64,000 bases of DNA from CAJXMH01 sp040220135 (GCA_040220135.1 JAVJTT010000013.1:62001-126000), one strand, 5' to 3'; counted from the first letter of the stretch, positions 18,341-27,270 are shown. Made by a program: numbers and translations. The notes: generated by a model from the letters alone, not told the origin.

Positions 18341-19424
18341 AAAAGGAAAAGTATTGGTTGCAATGAGTGGCGGAATTGATAGTTCAGTTACTGCTATGCT
18401 CTTGCATGAAGAAGGTTATGAAGTGATTGGGGTTACCATGAAAACATGGGATTATGCCTCTTCAGGGGGGAGTCGAAAAACTACCGGATGTTGTAGCTTG
18501 GATGACATCAATGATGCCCGAATTTTAGCCGTGGAATATGGTTTTCATCACATGATCATTGACATTAGAGAAGAATTTGGCGATTACATTATTGACAATT
18601 TTGTTAGTGAATACACGGCCGGAAGAACACCCAACCCTTGCGTACTTTGCAATACACACATTAAATGGGATGCCTTATTGCGCCGTGCTGACCAATTGGG
18701 ATGTGAATTTATTGCCACCGGACATTATGCTAATGTTAGAGAAGAAAATGGCCGTTATGTAGTATCTAAAGGAAAAGATGAAAACAAGGATCAATCATAT
18801 GTGCTTTGGGGGCTTTCGCAAGAAGCTTTAGCGAGAACCAAATTTCCATTAGGGAAGTTTACCAAGCCGGAGATTCGTAAAATGGCTTTGGATAGAGGAC
18901 ATAAAGAATTGGCCAAGAAAAACGAGAGTTATGAAATTTGCTTTGTACCGGATAACGACTACCGTGGCTTTTTAAAGCGTAAGGTGGAAGGTCTGGAAGA
19001 AAAAGTAAAAGGCGGAGATTTTATTGACCTTCAAGGAAACATTCTAGGACAACATGAGGGATACCCTTTTTACACGATTGGGCAACGAAAGGGTTTGGGT
19101 ATAGCCATGGGAGAACCCATGTACGTGCTGCGGATCAATCCAGAAGACAATACGGTAGTATTGGGAAAGAAAGAGGACCTCAAGCGCCAGCAAATGAAAG
19201 TACGTCAGCCGAATTTGATCAAATACGATAAGATTCCGGAAGACATTGATATCTTAACTAAAGTACGGTATAAAGATCCCGGAACAATGAGTCATGTATC
19301 GGTTAATCCGAATGGAGAAATTGAAGTGGACTTCTTTAGTCAAGTGAAGGGAATAGCTCCTGGTCAATCCGCGGTCTTTTATGAAGGGAAGGATTTAATC
19401 GGTGGTGGTTTTATCAGTCGTTAA
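18333..19424 (+). CDS. mnmA: tRNA-specific 2-thiouridylase MnmA
   Basis: A 363-residue enzyme that thiolates U34 of Lys, Glu and Gln tRNAs. It shows the PP-loop SGGIDSS at 14-20, the catalytic Cys in NPCVLCN and the second Cys in SYEICFVPD, with GHYANV and DQSYVLWGL between. The C-terminal barrel is present (RYKDPG, AVFYEG). Cytoplasmic; the sulfur comes from a Tus or IscS relay not seen here. It is coupled to both neighbours (overlaps of 8 and 1 base). Confidence 0.96.
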   Translation: MSKKGKVLVAMSGGIDSSVTAMLLHEEGYEVIGVTMKTWDYASSGGSRKTTGCCSLDDINDARILAVEYGFHHMIIDIREEFGDYIIDNFVSEYTAGRTPNPCVLCNTHIKWDALLRRADQLGCEFIATGHYANVREENGRYVVSKGKDENKDQSYVLWGLSQEALARTKFPLGKFTKPEIRKMALDRGHKELAKKNESYEICFVPDNDYRGFLKRKVEGLEEKVKGGDFIDLQGNILGQHEGYPFYTIGQRKGLGIAMGEPMYVLRINPEDNTVVLGKKEDLKRQQMKVRQPNLIKYDKIPEDIDILTKVRYKDPGTMSHVSVNPNGEIEVDFFSQVKGIAPGQSAVFYEGKDLIGGGFISR

Positions 19425-20107
19425 TGAAAAAGAGACACTTCATATTATTTTCTTTTTTGATTAGCCTCTTGGCTTGTCAGAAAGAAGATGAAGGAGAAGA
19501 AGTTGAGGTTTTTTTTGGTTACCAATACGCCCCTTTAGCGGTTGGGCAAGAAAGAGTTTTCCAGATTGACAGTATTGTCTTTGATGATTTTACCGGACTA
19601 AGCGACACCTTTTCTCTTCAAAGGCGAGAAGTAATAGAGGCTAACATTACCACTTTAGATGGAAAGCCGGCTTTTCGAACGCAGTTATTTCGCCGATCAA
19701 ACGATACTTCTAATTGGATATTGGTGAAGGTTTTTGAGCAGCTAAGAAGTGATATTCGCTTTGAACAACGAATCGATAACTTTCCGGTGATTCAATTGGT
19801 TTTTCCGTTACGTGAGTTAAGTTCGTGGAATGCCAATGCTTTAAATACCGCCCAAGAAGAAGTCTATCGATATGATGATTTACATGAAAGTTTTCAGCTG
19901 GACTCTGTATCTTACGATTCAACCATCACGGTTATACAGCGAGAAGAAGTAAACTTGATTCAAGAAACTTATACGGAAGAGAAGTACGCTAGCGGTTTGG
20001 GAATGGTGTACCGATACGATGAAGACTTAAACCTCGATATTCAAAGTGGAGAAATCACATCGGGCTATAAGGCTACTCTTAAAATGATTGGTCATAATTT
20101 GCAATAA
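19424..20107 (+). CDS. Putative lipoprotein
   Basis: A 227-residue protein with a lipoprotein signal (ISLLACQKED, lipidated Cys near residue 18). After a short acidic linker it is beta-rich, with GYQYAPLAVGQERVFQIDS, a pattern common in Bacteroidota surface or periplasmic lipoproteins of unknown function. Its ATG overlaps the mnmA stop (TAATG), so it is the last gene of that operon. Confidence 0.8.
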   Translation: MKKRHFILFSFLISLLACQKEDEGEEVEVFFGYQYAPLAVGQERVFQIDSIVFDDFTGLSDTFSLQRREVIEANITTLDGKPAFRTQLFRRSNDTSNWILVKVFEQLRSDIRFEQRIDNFPVIQLVFPLRELSSWNANALNTAQEEVYRYDDLHESFQLDSVSYDSTITVIQREEVNLIQETYTEEKYASGLGMVYRYDEDLNLDIQSGEITSGYKATLKMIGHNLQ

Positions 20108-20206
20108 GGTTCGTTCACCCATTTGACTTAAAATTTTATGGGTAGCTGAGAAGCAACAAATCATGAAAAGTAGCAGACTCTTAACAGGTCTCGATCTTAT
20201 GCCTGC

Positions 20207-20629
20207 TTAGAAGTTCCATTTATCTTTCAAATGCTGCCAAGCTCCGGTCGACCACAAGGCCCAAAAGATTAGAACCGGTTGAAAGAACAACCTAATCAAA
20301 CGCTTCAAGTCAGTATCTAATCCAAAAGCATCTATGCCGTTGGTGTATTGTGAAATGTTTCCTGGAAAGATTAAAATGTAAAAAAGGGCAAGAGCAGTAC
20401 CTACTTTAATTTGATGCTTAACTAGAAAGATCATGGATAAGCCAAGCAGAATTTCTACCACTCCTGAGGCTAAAACCACAAAATCCATAAAGGCAGGGTC
20501 AGTTGGCAGCCACCGAGGAACTTGAGCTAAGAACTCTTCTCTTTGAAAAGTCAGGTGCCCAATACCGGCAAAGGTCATGAACAGACCAAGTATTATTCTA
20601 AATGCCTTTTGTAATCCACTTTTTTTCAT
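20207..20629 (-). CDS. DoxX-like membrane protein
   Basis: A 140-residue membrane protein with four hydrophobic helices (MKKSGLQKAFRIILGLFMTF, then AFMDFVVLASGVVEILLGL, then TALALFYILIFPGNI and LIRLFFQPVLIFWALW). Its layout is that of the DoxX/DUF4267 group. I start it at ATG 20629. A further upstream ATG at 20689 is open, but that stretch contains the terminator of the preceding nitroreductase gene and encodes an unlikely N-terminus. Function is unknown; DoxX proteins occur near redox and quinone stress genes, which fits the neighbours. Confidence 0.82.
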   Translation of the reverse strand: MKKSGLQKAFRIILGLFMTFAGIGHLTFQREEFLAQVPRWLPTDPAFMDFVVLASGVVEILLGLSMIFLVKHQIKVGTALALFYILIFPGNISQYTNGIDAFGLDTDLKRLIRLFFQPVLIFWALWSTGAWQHLKDKWNF

Positions 20630-20681
20630 GGGTTTGATTTTATAGAAAAAATGAAGGTAGCTAAGATCATGGGAATAAAAA

Positions 20682-20705
20682 AGCCCCACCCAAAGGGGTG
20701 AGGCT
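20682..20705 (-). terminator. Terminator after nitroreductase gene
   Basis: Stem AGCCCCACCC / GGGTGAGGCT (one mismatch) with a 4-base loop and a U-tract on the minus strand from the AAAAAA at its left. It lies about 20 bases after the stop at 20726. Confidence 0.8.
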
Positions 20706-20725
20706 ATTGTTTGAGTTAGTTTGGT

Positions 20726-21355
20726 TTAATGAACCTCAAAAAGGTCATCCTTGCTCTTCCGCACTTTCGGAGCATCTTTGGTCTCGTCTTCTTCTGAACG
20801 GTAGCCAATGGTTGCCAATACGGCAGCGTTCAAACCCTTTTCTTCTAATCCTAGTATTTCATTCACTTTAGCCGGTTCAAAGCCTTCCATCGGACAAGCG
20901 TCAATCTTCATTTCACCGCAAGCTGCCACCAAGTTGCCCAATGCGATGTAGGTTTGTTTAGCCGTCCAATTGCTCTGTGCTTCAGGGCTTTGGTCTTTCC
21001 ATTGGCCGTAAATGAAATCTCCATAACCTTTCAACTTAGCTGCGTCCACTCCTACGGTATCAGCTTTCAATTGTATATGTTCTTGGATATTTTCTTCGGT
21101 AACACTGGTTTCGTTGCAAAAGATCAAGAGATGTGAGGCATCCAAGATTTGAGGTTGGTCCCAAGCGGCAGGTTTCAATTTTTTACGCAAGGCTTCGTCT
21201 TCAATGATTAATACCTTGTAAAGTTGTAAGCCATAAGAGGAAGCTGATAACTGAATCGCTTCTTTGAGCTTTTCTAGGTCAGTTTTACTAAGCTTTTTAG
21301 TTGGGTCAAACTTTTTGGTGGCGTAGCGCCATTTTAATCCTTCAATAATTTCCAT
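20726..21355 (-). CDS. NAD(P)H-dependent nitroreductase family oxidoreductase
   Basis: A 209-residue FMN-dependent enzyme of the NfsB type: RYATKKFDP near the N-terminus for FMN phosphate, SSYGLQLYKVLII, and ALGNLVAACGEMKIDACPME with GYRSEED at the end. Such flavoproteins reduce nitroaromatics, quinones or other electrophiles with two electrons. It is 12 bases downstream of the pirin gene, which supports a role in electrophile or quinone stress. Confidence 0.93.
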   Translation of the reverse strand: MEIIEGLKWRYATKKFDPTKKLSKTDLEKLKEAIQLSASSYGLQLYKVLIIEDEALRKKLKPAAWDQPQILDASHLLIFCNETSVTEENIQEHIQLKADTVGVDAAKLKGYGDFIYGQWKDQSPEAQSNWTAKQTYIALGNLVAACGEMKIDACPMEGFEPAKVNEILGLEEKGLNAAVLATIGYRSEEDETKDAPKVRKSKDDLFEVH

Positions 21356-21367
21356 TTTAATTTTCTT

Positions 21368-22231
21368 TTAAATGTTCATAGGTACTTCCATCAGTAGCAA
21401 ACGATTACCGCTTTTGGATTTAAATTTAATTTCGTCAGTATCCCAAAGGCCCATGCCATCTCTGGCTGCTAGCGTTTGGCCTTCTATTTCTACTTCACCA
21501 TCCAAAACAAAAACGTAAACGCCATTTTGTTTGTCTTTTAGTTGGTAGCTGCTGTTTGTTTCTTGGTCAAAATCACCCAAGTGAAACCAAGCATTTTGGT
21601 GGATCCAAACTCCTTGGTCATCCTTATTTGGAGAAAGGATCTGATAGAACTCATTGTTCTGCTTGATATCAGAAAGTGAAATTTGGTCGTAGCGAGGCTT
21701 TACATTTTTCTGATTGGGGAACAACCAAATTTGTAAGAATTTCACTTCCTGATCTTCGTTTCGGTTGTATTCCGAATGCTGAATGCCGGTGCCGGCGCTC
21801 ATAACTTGTACGTCGCCTTGTTTTATTACCGCTTTGTTTCCCATGCTATCTTGGTGCTCTAAGTCGCCTTCCAAAGGGATGGAAATGATTTCCATATTGT
21901 CGTGGGGATGTGTGCCAAAGCCTTTTCCTGCTGCTACTTGGTCATCGTTTAAAACGCGCAACACGCCAAAGTGCATGCGTTCAGGATTGTGGTAATTAGC
22001 GAAGCTAAAAGTGTGATGGGTATCTAACCAACCGTGGTTGGCATGCCCTCGGGTGTGGGCCTTGTGTATGACTGTATTCATAGTTAATTCCTCCTTATTT
22101 GGTAAATGATTAAATCCTACATTTTTACTTAATCTATCGTAAGTAGATTCCTTGGCTTTTAAGAGTTGAGGTGCCATGCCAGCTGCTAGACTCGCCAAAA
22201 AACCCTTTTGTAAAAATTCTTTTCTTTTCAT
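21368..22231 (-). CDS. Pirin-family protein with twin-strand N-terminal leader
   Basis: A 287-residue bicupin pirin. The metal-binding motifs are GFGTHPHDNMEII and GTGIQHSEYN in the first cupin; the second cupin is degenerate. Pirins are often quercetinases or redox sensors. The start at ATG 22231 gives MKRKEFLQKGFLASLAAGM, a leader resembling Tat-type signals but with RK instead of RR. An earlier in-frame ATG at 22318 overlaps the AraC gene stop, but its 29 extra residues look non-conserved. An internal ATG after residue 48 would give a plain cytoplasmic pirin. Confidence 0.88.
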   Translation of the reverse strand: MKRKEFLQKGFLASLAAGMAPQLLKAKESTYDRLSKNVGFNHLPNKEELTMNTVIHKAHTRGHANHGWLDTHHTFSFANYHNPERMHFGVLRVLNDDQVAAGKGFGTHPHDNMEIISIPLEGDLEHQDSMGNKAVIKQGDVQVMSAGTGIQHSEYNRNEDQEVKFLQIWLFPNQKNVKPRYDQISLSDIKQNNEFYQILSPNKDDQGVWIHQNAWFHLGDFDQETNSSYQLKDKQNGVYVFVLDGEVEIEGQTLAARDGMGLWDTDEIKFKSKSGNRLLLMEVPMNI

Positions 22232-22317
22232 CTGATTTTTAATGATGACACAAAGATTAGATGTATATACAAATAAATGCCTATAAAAAGCAGGGGAGTG
22301 CTTATGAAAATACGACA

Positions 22318-23184
22318 TTAATGATTCTCGACAAACTCAGTGGGTGATTGTCCGGTACAGTTTTTGAAAAAGGCACTGAAGTTTCCAGCTTCTTCAAAGC
22401 CAAGTTCAAATGCAATTTCTTTAAATGATAGGTCTGAGAAAAAGAGCAATCGCTTGGCTGCTATGATAATCCGATTTTGGATGTGTTCTTTGGTGGTTTT
22501 TCCAGTTAGCTCTTTTACCACTCGATTAAGATGATCTGAGCTTAAGTTAATGGCAGAAGCATATTGTTTGCTTTTGTGCCACTCGGTGTAATGAGTTTCT
22601 ACTAAGGCTTTAAATTCTTTTAAAATATTACTCTTGCGCACTTCTGTGTGTGAAGTCATCTTGTTTAAATCACAGATCTGTCTGCAACTGATAAGCATTA
22701 ATTTTAAGAGGGCTCCAATAGAGTCTAGTTTCATAGGCTCATCTGAGTGATAGAGCGTTAGCATTTCTTCCGCCCGAGCAAGTAGTTTTTGAAGTTGCTG
22801 ATTTGAAAGAGAAAGTGGAGGGGTTTCCCCACACTCTCGAAAAAGATTTAAGTCGTTAATGAAATTAATGGGAATGTGATTTTGTAAAAGAAAATCAATA
22901 GAAAAAACGATGGAGTATCCTTCAGAAGCGGTTTCCTCAATAAGCTGATGCACCTGACCGGGCGAAATGAAAAAGATTTCCATCCCATTTAGAGGATAAG
23001 TCTTAAAGTCAATCTTATGAATTCCTCTGGCTTGTTTTACCAAAAGCATGGTATAAAACTCATGCCGATGAGGGTCGTCAACTTTTCCTTGGTTTTTAGT
23101 ATGAATACTTTCCATGCTGGAAATGCCAAAGTTCAATTCGGTGTGTTGCCGATTAACTGTTTGATATGTCTTTAGTGCTTTCAT
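22318..23184 (-). CDS. AraC-family transcriptional regulator
   Basis: A 288-residue regulator with an N-terminal cupin sensor (HRHEFYTMLLV, FFISPGQVHQL) and two C-terminal HTH units: SAINLSSDHLNRVVKELTG and SFKEIAFELGFEEAGNFSAF followed by FKNCTGQSPTEF. It precedes pirin, nitroreductase and DoxX genes in the same direction and probably activates them. The ligand is unknown. Confidence 0.93.
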   Translation of the reverse strand: MKALKTYQTVNRQHTELNFGISSMESIHTKNQGKVDDPHRHEFYTMLLVKQARGIHKIDFKTYPLNGMEIFFISPGQVHQLIEETASEGYSIVFSIDFLLQNHIPINFINDLNLFRECGETPPLSLSNQQLQKLLARAEEMLTLYHSDEPMKLDSIGALLKLMLISCRQICDLNKMTSHTEVRKSNILKEFKALVETHYTEWHKSKQYASAINLSSDHLNRVVKELTGKTTKEHIQNRIIIAAKRLLFFSDLSFKEIAFELGFEEAGNFSAFFKNCTGQSPTEFVENH

Positions 23185-23246
23185 TTCTCAAGTCAATAAC
23201 GCTAACAATTCAAAAGAAAAGAAAGTTGCATTTTGCTGTGAATTGA

Positions 23247-23981
23247 TTATTGTTTCAATGTGCGCTTAGTAATTTCCTGATATAATTCGTTCAATTCTTC
23301 TAAGATTGGTTTAAACTTTTCAGGAATAGCGTTACCCTTAGTTTTAGTGCTAATTGGTTGAAAGCCCACCGATTTGTGCACATTCGAATACCAATGCTGG
23401 GCCCAGATGCCATCTTCTTTTCTTGGTCCCGCTTTCCACTTTAGCATATGGTTAGAAAAAGGAATGTCTAGTGCTGCACACAACTTTCTCAAGCGAGCTT
23501 CAGGCTGATCCAAAATTTCTTTTGAATTGATTAATTCGAAGTTTATTCCCCTTTCATTTAATGCCACAATTAGCTTTAAATGATCTCTGTAGCCAAAGTC
23601 TTTCACGGTGGGGTTTGGGATCACCTTCACAAAAGAACGAATCATATCTGCCGGTTCTCTTAGAAGCAATACATGTTTCATTTCAGATAAAAAATCCAAC
23701 TCTAAACCTTTTATGTGATGAGGCATATTTTTAATAAAAAGAATAGGCTTTTCTTCATTGGAAAGCAAGTTTTGAATGACTTGCTGGCCATTACATTCCA
23801 TGCTTTTCATTACCTCTTCTGCCCCCGGGTGATATTCTTTTGCATGATCACGGCTTAAATAATATCCGTAGAAAGGCTCATCTATTACTGCTGTATCGGC
23901 TCTGTTTCCAAATGAATACATTAAAGCCGTGCTGATGTTTCTAGGCCCTGACCAAAGGCAAATGCGTTTAGTTTGACTCAT
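23247..23981 (-). CDS. Sulfotransferase-like protein
   Basis: A 244-residue protein with the sulfotransferase P-loop variant LWSGPRNISTALMYSF near the N-terminus and LLLREPADMIRSF for the 3'-phosphate region of PAPS. I start at ATG 23981, 14 bases inside the preceding aminotransferase gene; a TTG two codons upstream is also open. Proteins of this sort are found fused or adjacent to class IV aminotransferases. Substrate unknown; it may act on an amino or hydroxy acid made by the partner. Confidence 0.78.
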   Translation of the reverse strand: MSQTKRICLWSGPRNISTALMYSFGNRADTAVIDEPFYGYYLSRDHAKEYHPGAEEVMKSMECNGQQVIQNLLSNEEKPILFIKNMPHHIKGLELDFLSEMKHVLLLREPADMIRSFVKVIPNPTVKDFGYRDHLKLIVALNERGINFELINSKEILDQPEARLRKLCAALDIPFSNHMLKWKAGPRKEDGIWAQHWYSNVHKSVGFQPISTKTKGNAIPEKFKPILEELNELYQEITKRTLKQ

Positions 23982-24873
23982 TTTCAATCATTTCTTGGTA
24001 CCAATTTGAAAGTTGCTTACTGAGGCTAAATGACCCATCTCCAATGGCTTTTCCATCTATAGTGTGTACGGGGGTAATTCCCCCAAAGGAACCGGTTACA
24101 AAGGCTTCATCAGCTCCGTAGACATCAAAAAGCGAGAAGTTTTTTTCGTAACAGGGAATCGACTTTTGTTGGCAAATCTCAATTACTTTGGCTCGAGTAA
24201 TGCCATTCATACAATATTGGCCCGTAGAGGTCCAAACTTCTCCTTGGGTAATGAGAAAGAAATTTGTCGCATTGCATGTGGCAACAAAGCCATGTGGGTC
24301 TAACATTAAAGCTTCGTCGGCGCCGGCTTCAATGGCTTGCATCAAAGCTTGCACTTCATGCAGCTTACTGTGGCAGTTTAAACGCGGATCTAAATAATCA
24401 GGCCTTCCCCTCCGAAAAGTTGAGGTGAACAAACTGATGCCCTTTTCTTTGGTTTCTTTTGAGGCAGCTTTGTGCTCGGCAATAATCACCAAATTTGGCT
24501 CGCCTATGGTAAGTCGTGGGTCCTGAGAGGGAGTTTTTTTAATGCCCCTAGTTAGCATAATGCGGATGTGAACTTGGTTGTCCATTTCATTCTTCTCTGC
24601 CGTTTGAAGCACCCATTTTTTCAATTGCTCCTTGCTAAACTGCAGAGGAATGCCAACTGCCTTGGCCGATTGCCAGAGTCTTCTGCTGTGGTCTTCCCAA
24701 AAAACAAGAGTCCCATGATGCAGTCTTATGCCTTCCCAAACGCCATCTCCTACTAAATAGCCACTGTCGAAGACAGATATTTTAGCTTCCTTTCGAGGGA
24801 AGAATTCGCCATTGATAAAGATTTTTACCTTCTCGTTACGAGGGTCTTCAACCGCATTATGAGTGCCTTGCAT
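23968..24873 (-). CDS. Class IV PLP aminotransferase
   Basis: A 301-residue fold-type IV aminotransferase of the IlvE/D-alanine transaminase group. It has VFDSGYLVGDGVWEGIR at the N-terminus, the PLP Lys in LNCHSKLHEVQAL, EALMLDPHGFVATCNATNFF for phosphate binding, and GITRAKVIEIC. Substrate (branched-chain or D-amino acid) cannot be settled from these motifs. The overlap with the sulfotransferase gene indicates a joint pathway. Confidence 0.88.
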   Translation of the reverse strand: MQGTHNAVEDPRNEKVKIFINGEFFPRKEAKISVFDSGYLVGDGVWEGIRLHHGTLVFWEDHSRRLWQSAKAVGIPLQFSKEQLKKWVLQTAEKNEMDNQVHIRIMLTRGIKKTPSQDPRLTIGEPNLVIIAEHKAASKETKEKGISLFTSTFRRGRPDYLDPRLNCHSKLHEVQALMQAIEAGADEALMLDPHGFVATCNATNFFLITQGEVWTSTGQYCMNGITRAKVIEICQQKSIPCYEKNFSLFDVYGADEAFVTGSFGGITPVHTIDGKAIGDGSFSLSKQLSNWYQEMIENESN

Positions 24874-25038
24874 ATGCCTATTGTAATTTATGAAGCATTA
24901 AAGCTAAGGATGAAAAATCACTTATCGATTGACTTCTTTCACATTTTAGTTAAAAGTCTGTGGGAAAGTAGAATGGCGGAAAATAAAGTCTTGAGAAGCT
25001 TTTGATCTAATTGAAAAGTTCTATTTAAGGCTAAGTCA

Positions 25039-25953
25039 TCAATACCCTAAACAAGATTCAAGACTTTGAAGGGATTGCCCTAATTTTTTCAATTCGTCTT
25101 CTTTAGGCAGGTAGTTTTTGTCAACCCTTGCGCCCTTTGCGCTAAGGTAAGTGGGTAAACTCAAGCAGAGGTCAGTTTTTCTTAACTGCTCTTTAAGTTG
25201 AGCGAGCGGAAAACTACTGAGGGGCATAAACTGCTCTTTTTCTAAAAGTAGGGCTTCAAAAACCTTAAGAGCACAAAAACTTGCGCCATAAAGGGTTGCT
25301 CCTTGAGTTTCTTTGATTTCGTCAGCGGCAGACTTAACAGAATTCATTATTTCATCAATTTCATTTTGCCTTAAATAATCGATGAAAGGTTTTCCTTGTA
25401 TGCTGGAAAGCTGCTTGCTCAAAAACACAGAGCTGCCATGTTCACCCAATAAAACAGCATTCACCTCTTTCAATTTGGGATATTTTTGTTGAATCAAGAA
25501 ATTCATGCGAATGGAATCAAGCAATGTACCTGTGCCCATTACTTTAGACTTGGGTAGTGCAGTAACCTTTTGTGTGAAATGGGTGATCAAATCAACCGGA
25601 TTGGCAAGTACGATCAGAAATGGCGCTTTTTGAAATGAAACATTGTTGAAGATAGACTCCGTAATTTCAATGCTTTTGGCGCAGACTTCTAAACGCGATT
25701 TCCCGATTGGCACTGATGCTCCGGCACAGTGAAAAATAAAATCAGATTGCTCGAACAGGCGTTGACTGTTGTATGATAAACGATGATGAGGATAGAGTTG
25801 GGCGGAATGTTGCAAATCGAGAAAAGCACCTTTCACTAAAGGATCCGGGTCCATAACATTGAGCTGTAAGCGAAACTGGCGATAGGGAAGGAGTAGGGCT
25901 CCAAGCAGCTTGCCTATGTTTCCAAATCCTAGGATACTTATGGTTAACTCCAT
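25039..25953 (-). CDS. Lactate/malate dehydrogenase family protein
   Basis: A 304-residue NAD-dependent 2-hydroxyacid dehydrogenase with GFGNIG for the dinucleotide, LANPVD, LLDSIRM with the catalytic Asp and substrate-binding Arg, and GEHGSS with the catalytic His. In the substrate loop (AGASVPIGKSR) the specificity residue that is Gln in LDH and Arg in MDH aligns with Val, while the mobile Arg is kept. This suggests a hydrophobic or bulky 2-oxo acid rather than pyruvate or oxaloacetate. Monocistronic as far as seen. Confidence 0.82.
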   Translation of the reverse strand: MELTISILGFGNIGKLLGALLLPYRQFRLQLNVMDPDPLVKGAFLDLQHSAQLYPHHRLSYNSQRLFEQSDFIFHCAGASVPIGKSRLEVCAKSIEITESIFNNVSFQKAPFLIVLANPVDLITHFTQKVTALPKSKVMGTGTLLDSIRMNFLIQQKYPKLKEVNAVLLGEHGSSVFLSKQLSSIQGKPFIDYLRQNEIDEIMNSVKSAADEIKETQGATLYGASFCALKVFEALLLEKEQFMPLSSFPLAQLKEQLRKTDLCLSLPTYLSAKGARVDKNYLPKEDELKKLGQSLQSLESCLGY

Positions 25954-26019
25954 TTGGTAAAGGTAAGGAGAACTCTAAATTGACTTGCTGGCTTTAAAAA
26001 AAAGGGTTTGTGAAGACGA

Positions 26020-26373
26020 TCAAGTCTTTCTAACAAACGCTGATTTAAGGCCCATAGCGCCAAAGCCGTCAATTTTACAGGCAATATCATGATCACCATC
26101 CACTAATCTAATGTTCTTGACTTTAGTGCCGGCCTTAACTGCTTTTGGGGCTCCCTTCACCGGCAAGTCTTTAATTACAATAACGGTATCTCCGTCTTGC
26201 AATTCATTGCCATTCGCATCTAGTATAGCATTGCTTTCCACTATTTCCTCTTCTTCCGAAACAGCCGCTAGGTTCCATTCGTGGCCACATTCAGGGCAAG
26301 CGTAAACTTCATTACCCATAGCATAACCGTAAGGTGACTGACAGTTGGGGCACTTTTTTAATTCTTCTGACAT
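26020..26373 (-). CDS. yjdM: PhnA/YjdM zinc-ribbon protein
   Basis: A 117-residue protein with an N-terminal zinc ribbon (CPNCQSPYGY...CPECGHEW) and the C-terminal PhnA barrel (DANGNELQDGDTVIVIKDL, GTKVKNIRLVDGDHDI). Named after alkylphosphonate genes but not shown to act in phosphonate breakdown. Length and motif order match the family. Confidence 0.93.
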   Translation of the reverse strand: MSEELKKCPNCQSPYGYAMGNEVYACPECGHEWNLAAVSEEEEIVESNAILDANGNELQDGDTVIVIKDLPVKGAPKAVKAGTKVKNIRLVDGDHDIACKIDGFGAMGLKSAFVRKT

Positions 26374-26525
26374 TGGTTGCGATTTTGCTTGAATTACAAA
26401 GCAGCGAAGTTATTACGAATAGATTTAAGTTTAGGACTAAATAGTCGGCTTTACTTGCCATTTGGCAAGCTTTAGATTACCAACCGGGTGTATGTGGAAA
26501 AGGGAGAATAAATGAAAGATCTGCT

Positions 26526-26860
26526 TTAAGCGAAGAAAAAGTACCGTAGTGTAAAGCCGATGAAAAGTAAAGCTAATATTCCGCCAATCAAGGATAGAAC
26601 AATGGCAAAAATCCTTTGCTTAGCCTCTTTTCGCTCTTGAATTCTAATCTTGGCCTTTATCGCTTGCTTCTCTGTTTCATTCAACTTACGAAAGGCTGAT
26701 TTAGGGTCTGAATTTTTCTGTTTTTTTGTATGGCTTTTTTATACACTTCAGCCACTTCTTGAAAGGGTTTTCTTGGCTTTTGATTAAAGGCAGAAGTTTT
26801 ATTGCCCGAACCCATATAAGCAGAACTGTTTGGAACTCTACGAGATTTTCGGTTTGACAT
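26526..26860 (-). CDS. Small membrane protein split by a -1 frameshift
   Basis: From ATG 26860 the frame runs to a TGA at 26681 (59 residues, basic: MSNRKSRRVPNSSAYMGSG). At 26726-26720 the mRNA reads A AAA AAC in the reading frame, a classic -1 slippery heptamer. Shifting there continues into a frame ending at 26526 with SDPKSAFRKLNETEKQAI and a C-terminal membrane helix (IFAIVLSLIGGILALLF). The joined product would have 111 residues. Alternatives are one A lost from the A-run by mutation or a base-calling error. It starts 8 bases after the DUF2007 gene. No family recognised. Confidence 0.6.
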
Positions 26861-26868
26861 TAGGTGGC

Positions 26869-27270
26869 CTAATTTTTATGAAACTTAAATAGCCTTCCGC
26901 AATCAAAACATTTTAGTTTAGAGGAGAAGATGGGAATCGGCAAGCCGGTTAACATAAGGATGAAAAGCGAAATTTTACCATTCAACCCTTTGCCACTAAC
27001 ATTTCCTGATTGACAGTGTGTGCATTTTATGGGAGAGTCTGAATAATCTGCAAGTAGTTGTTCAGAGTCAGCTAAGATGGCTTTGGCTTCCTCTAAGTCT
27101 TTTTCCAACACTTGAAGTTTAACTCCACCAATGGCATTGGAAAGAAAGTTATGCACCTGTGCCGTCATTTCGTCTTTTACAAAACAAGGAATGTTATTGG
27201 CCTCTAGCTTAGAGCGATCTATGGCCATTTCATGGGGCAAAGTATAAGTGGCGATGGTTATAAGAGGCAA
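26869..27270 (-). CDS. DUF2007-domain protein with zinc ribbon
   Basis: A 133-residue protein. Residues 1-70 are a DUF2007 (signal-transducing-protein-like) domain: ITIATYTLPHEMAIDRSKLE, IPCFVKDE and AIGGVKLQVLEKDLEEA. A short linker leads to CTHC...CFDC, a zinc ribbon interrupted by a hydrophobic stretch (SLFILMLTGLPIPIF) that may be membrane-associated. Function unknown. Upstream of and coupled to the frameshifted gene. Confidence 0.82.
   Translation of the reverse strand: MPLITIATYTLPHEMAIDRSKLEANNIPCFVKDEMTAQVHNFLSNAIGGVKLQVLEKDLEEAKAILADSEQLLADYSDSPIKCTHCQSGNVSGKGLNGKISLFILMLTGLPIPIFSSKLKCFDCGRLFKFHKN

Noticed and set aside
20630..20689. N-terminal extension of the DoxX-like gene to ATG 20689
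   Set aside because: It overlaps the terminator of the upstream nitroreductase gene and adds residues unlike a DoxX N-terminus.
22232..22318. Pirin start at ATG 22318, overlapping the AraC gene stop
   Set aside because: The extra 29 residues do not look conserved, and the ATG at 22231 gives a typical leader. The overlap with the stop keeps some doubt.
26456..26471. CTTGCC-ATTT-GGCAAG hairpin upstream of the frameshifted gene's end
   Set aside because: No T-run follows in either direction, and no gene ends close enough to call it a terminator.
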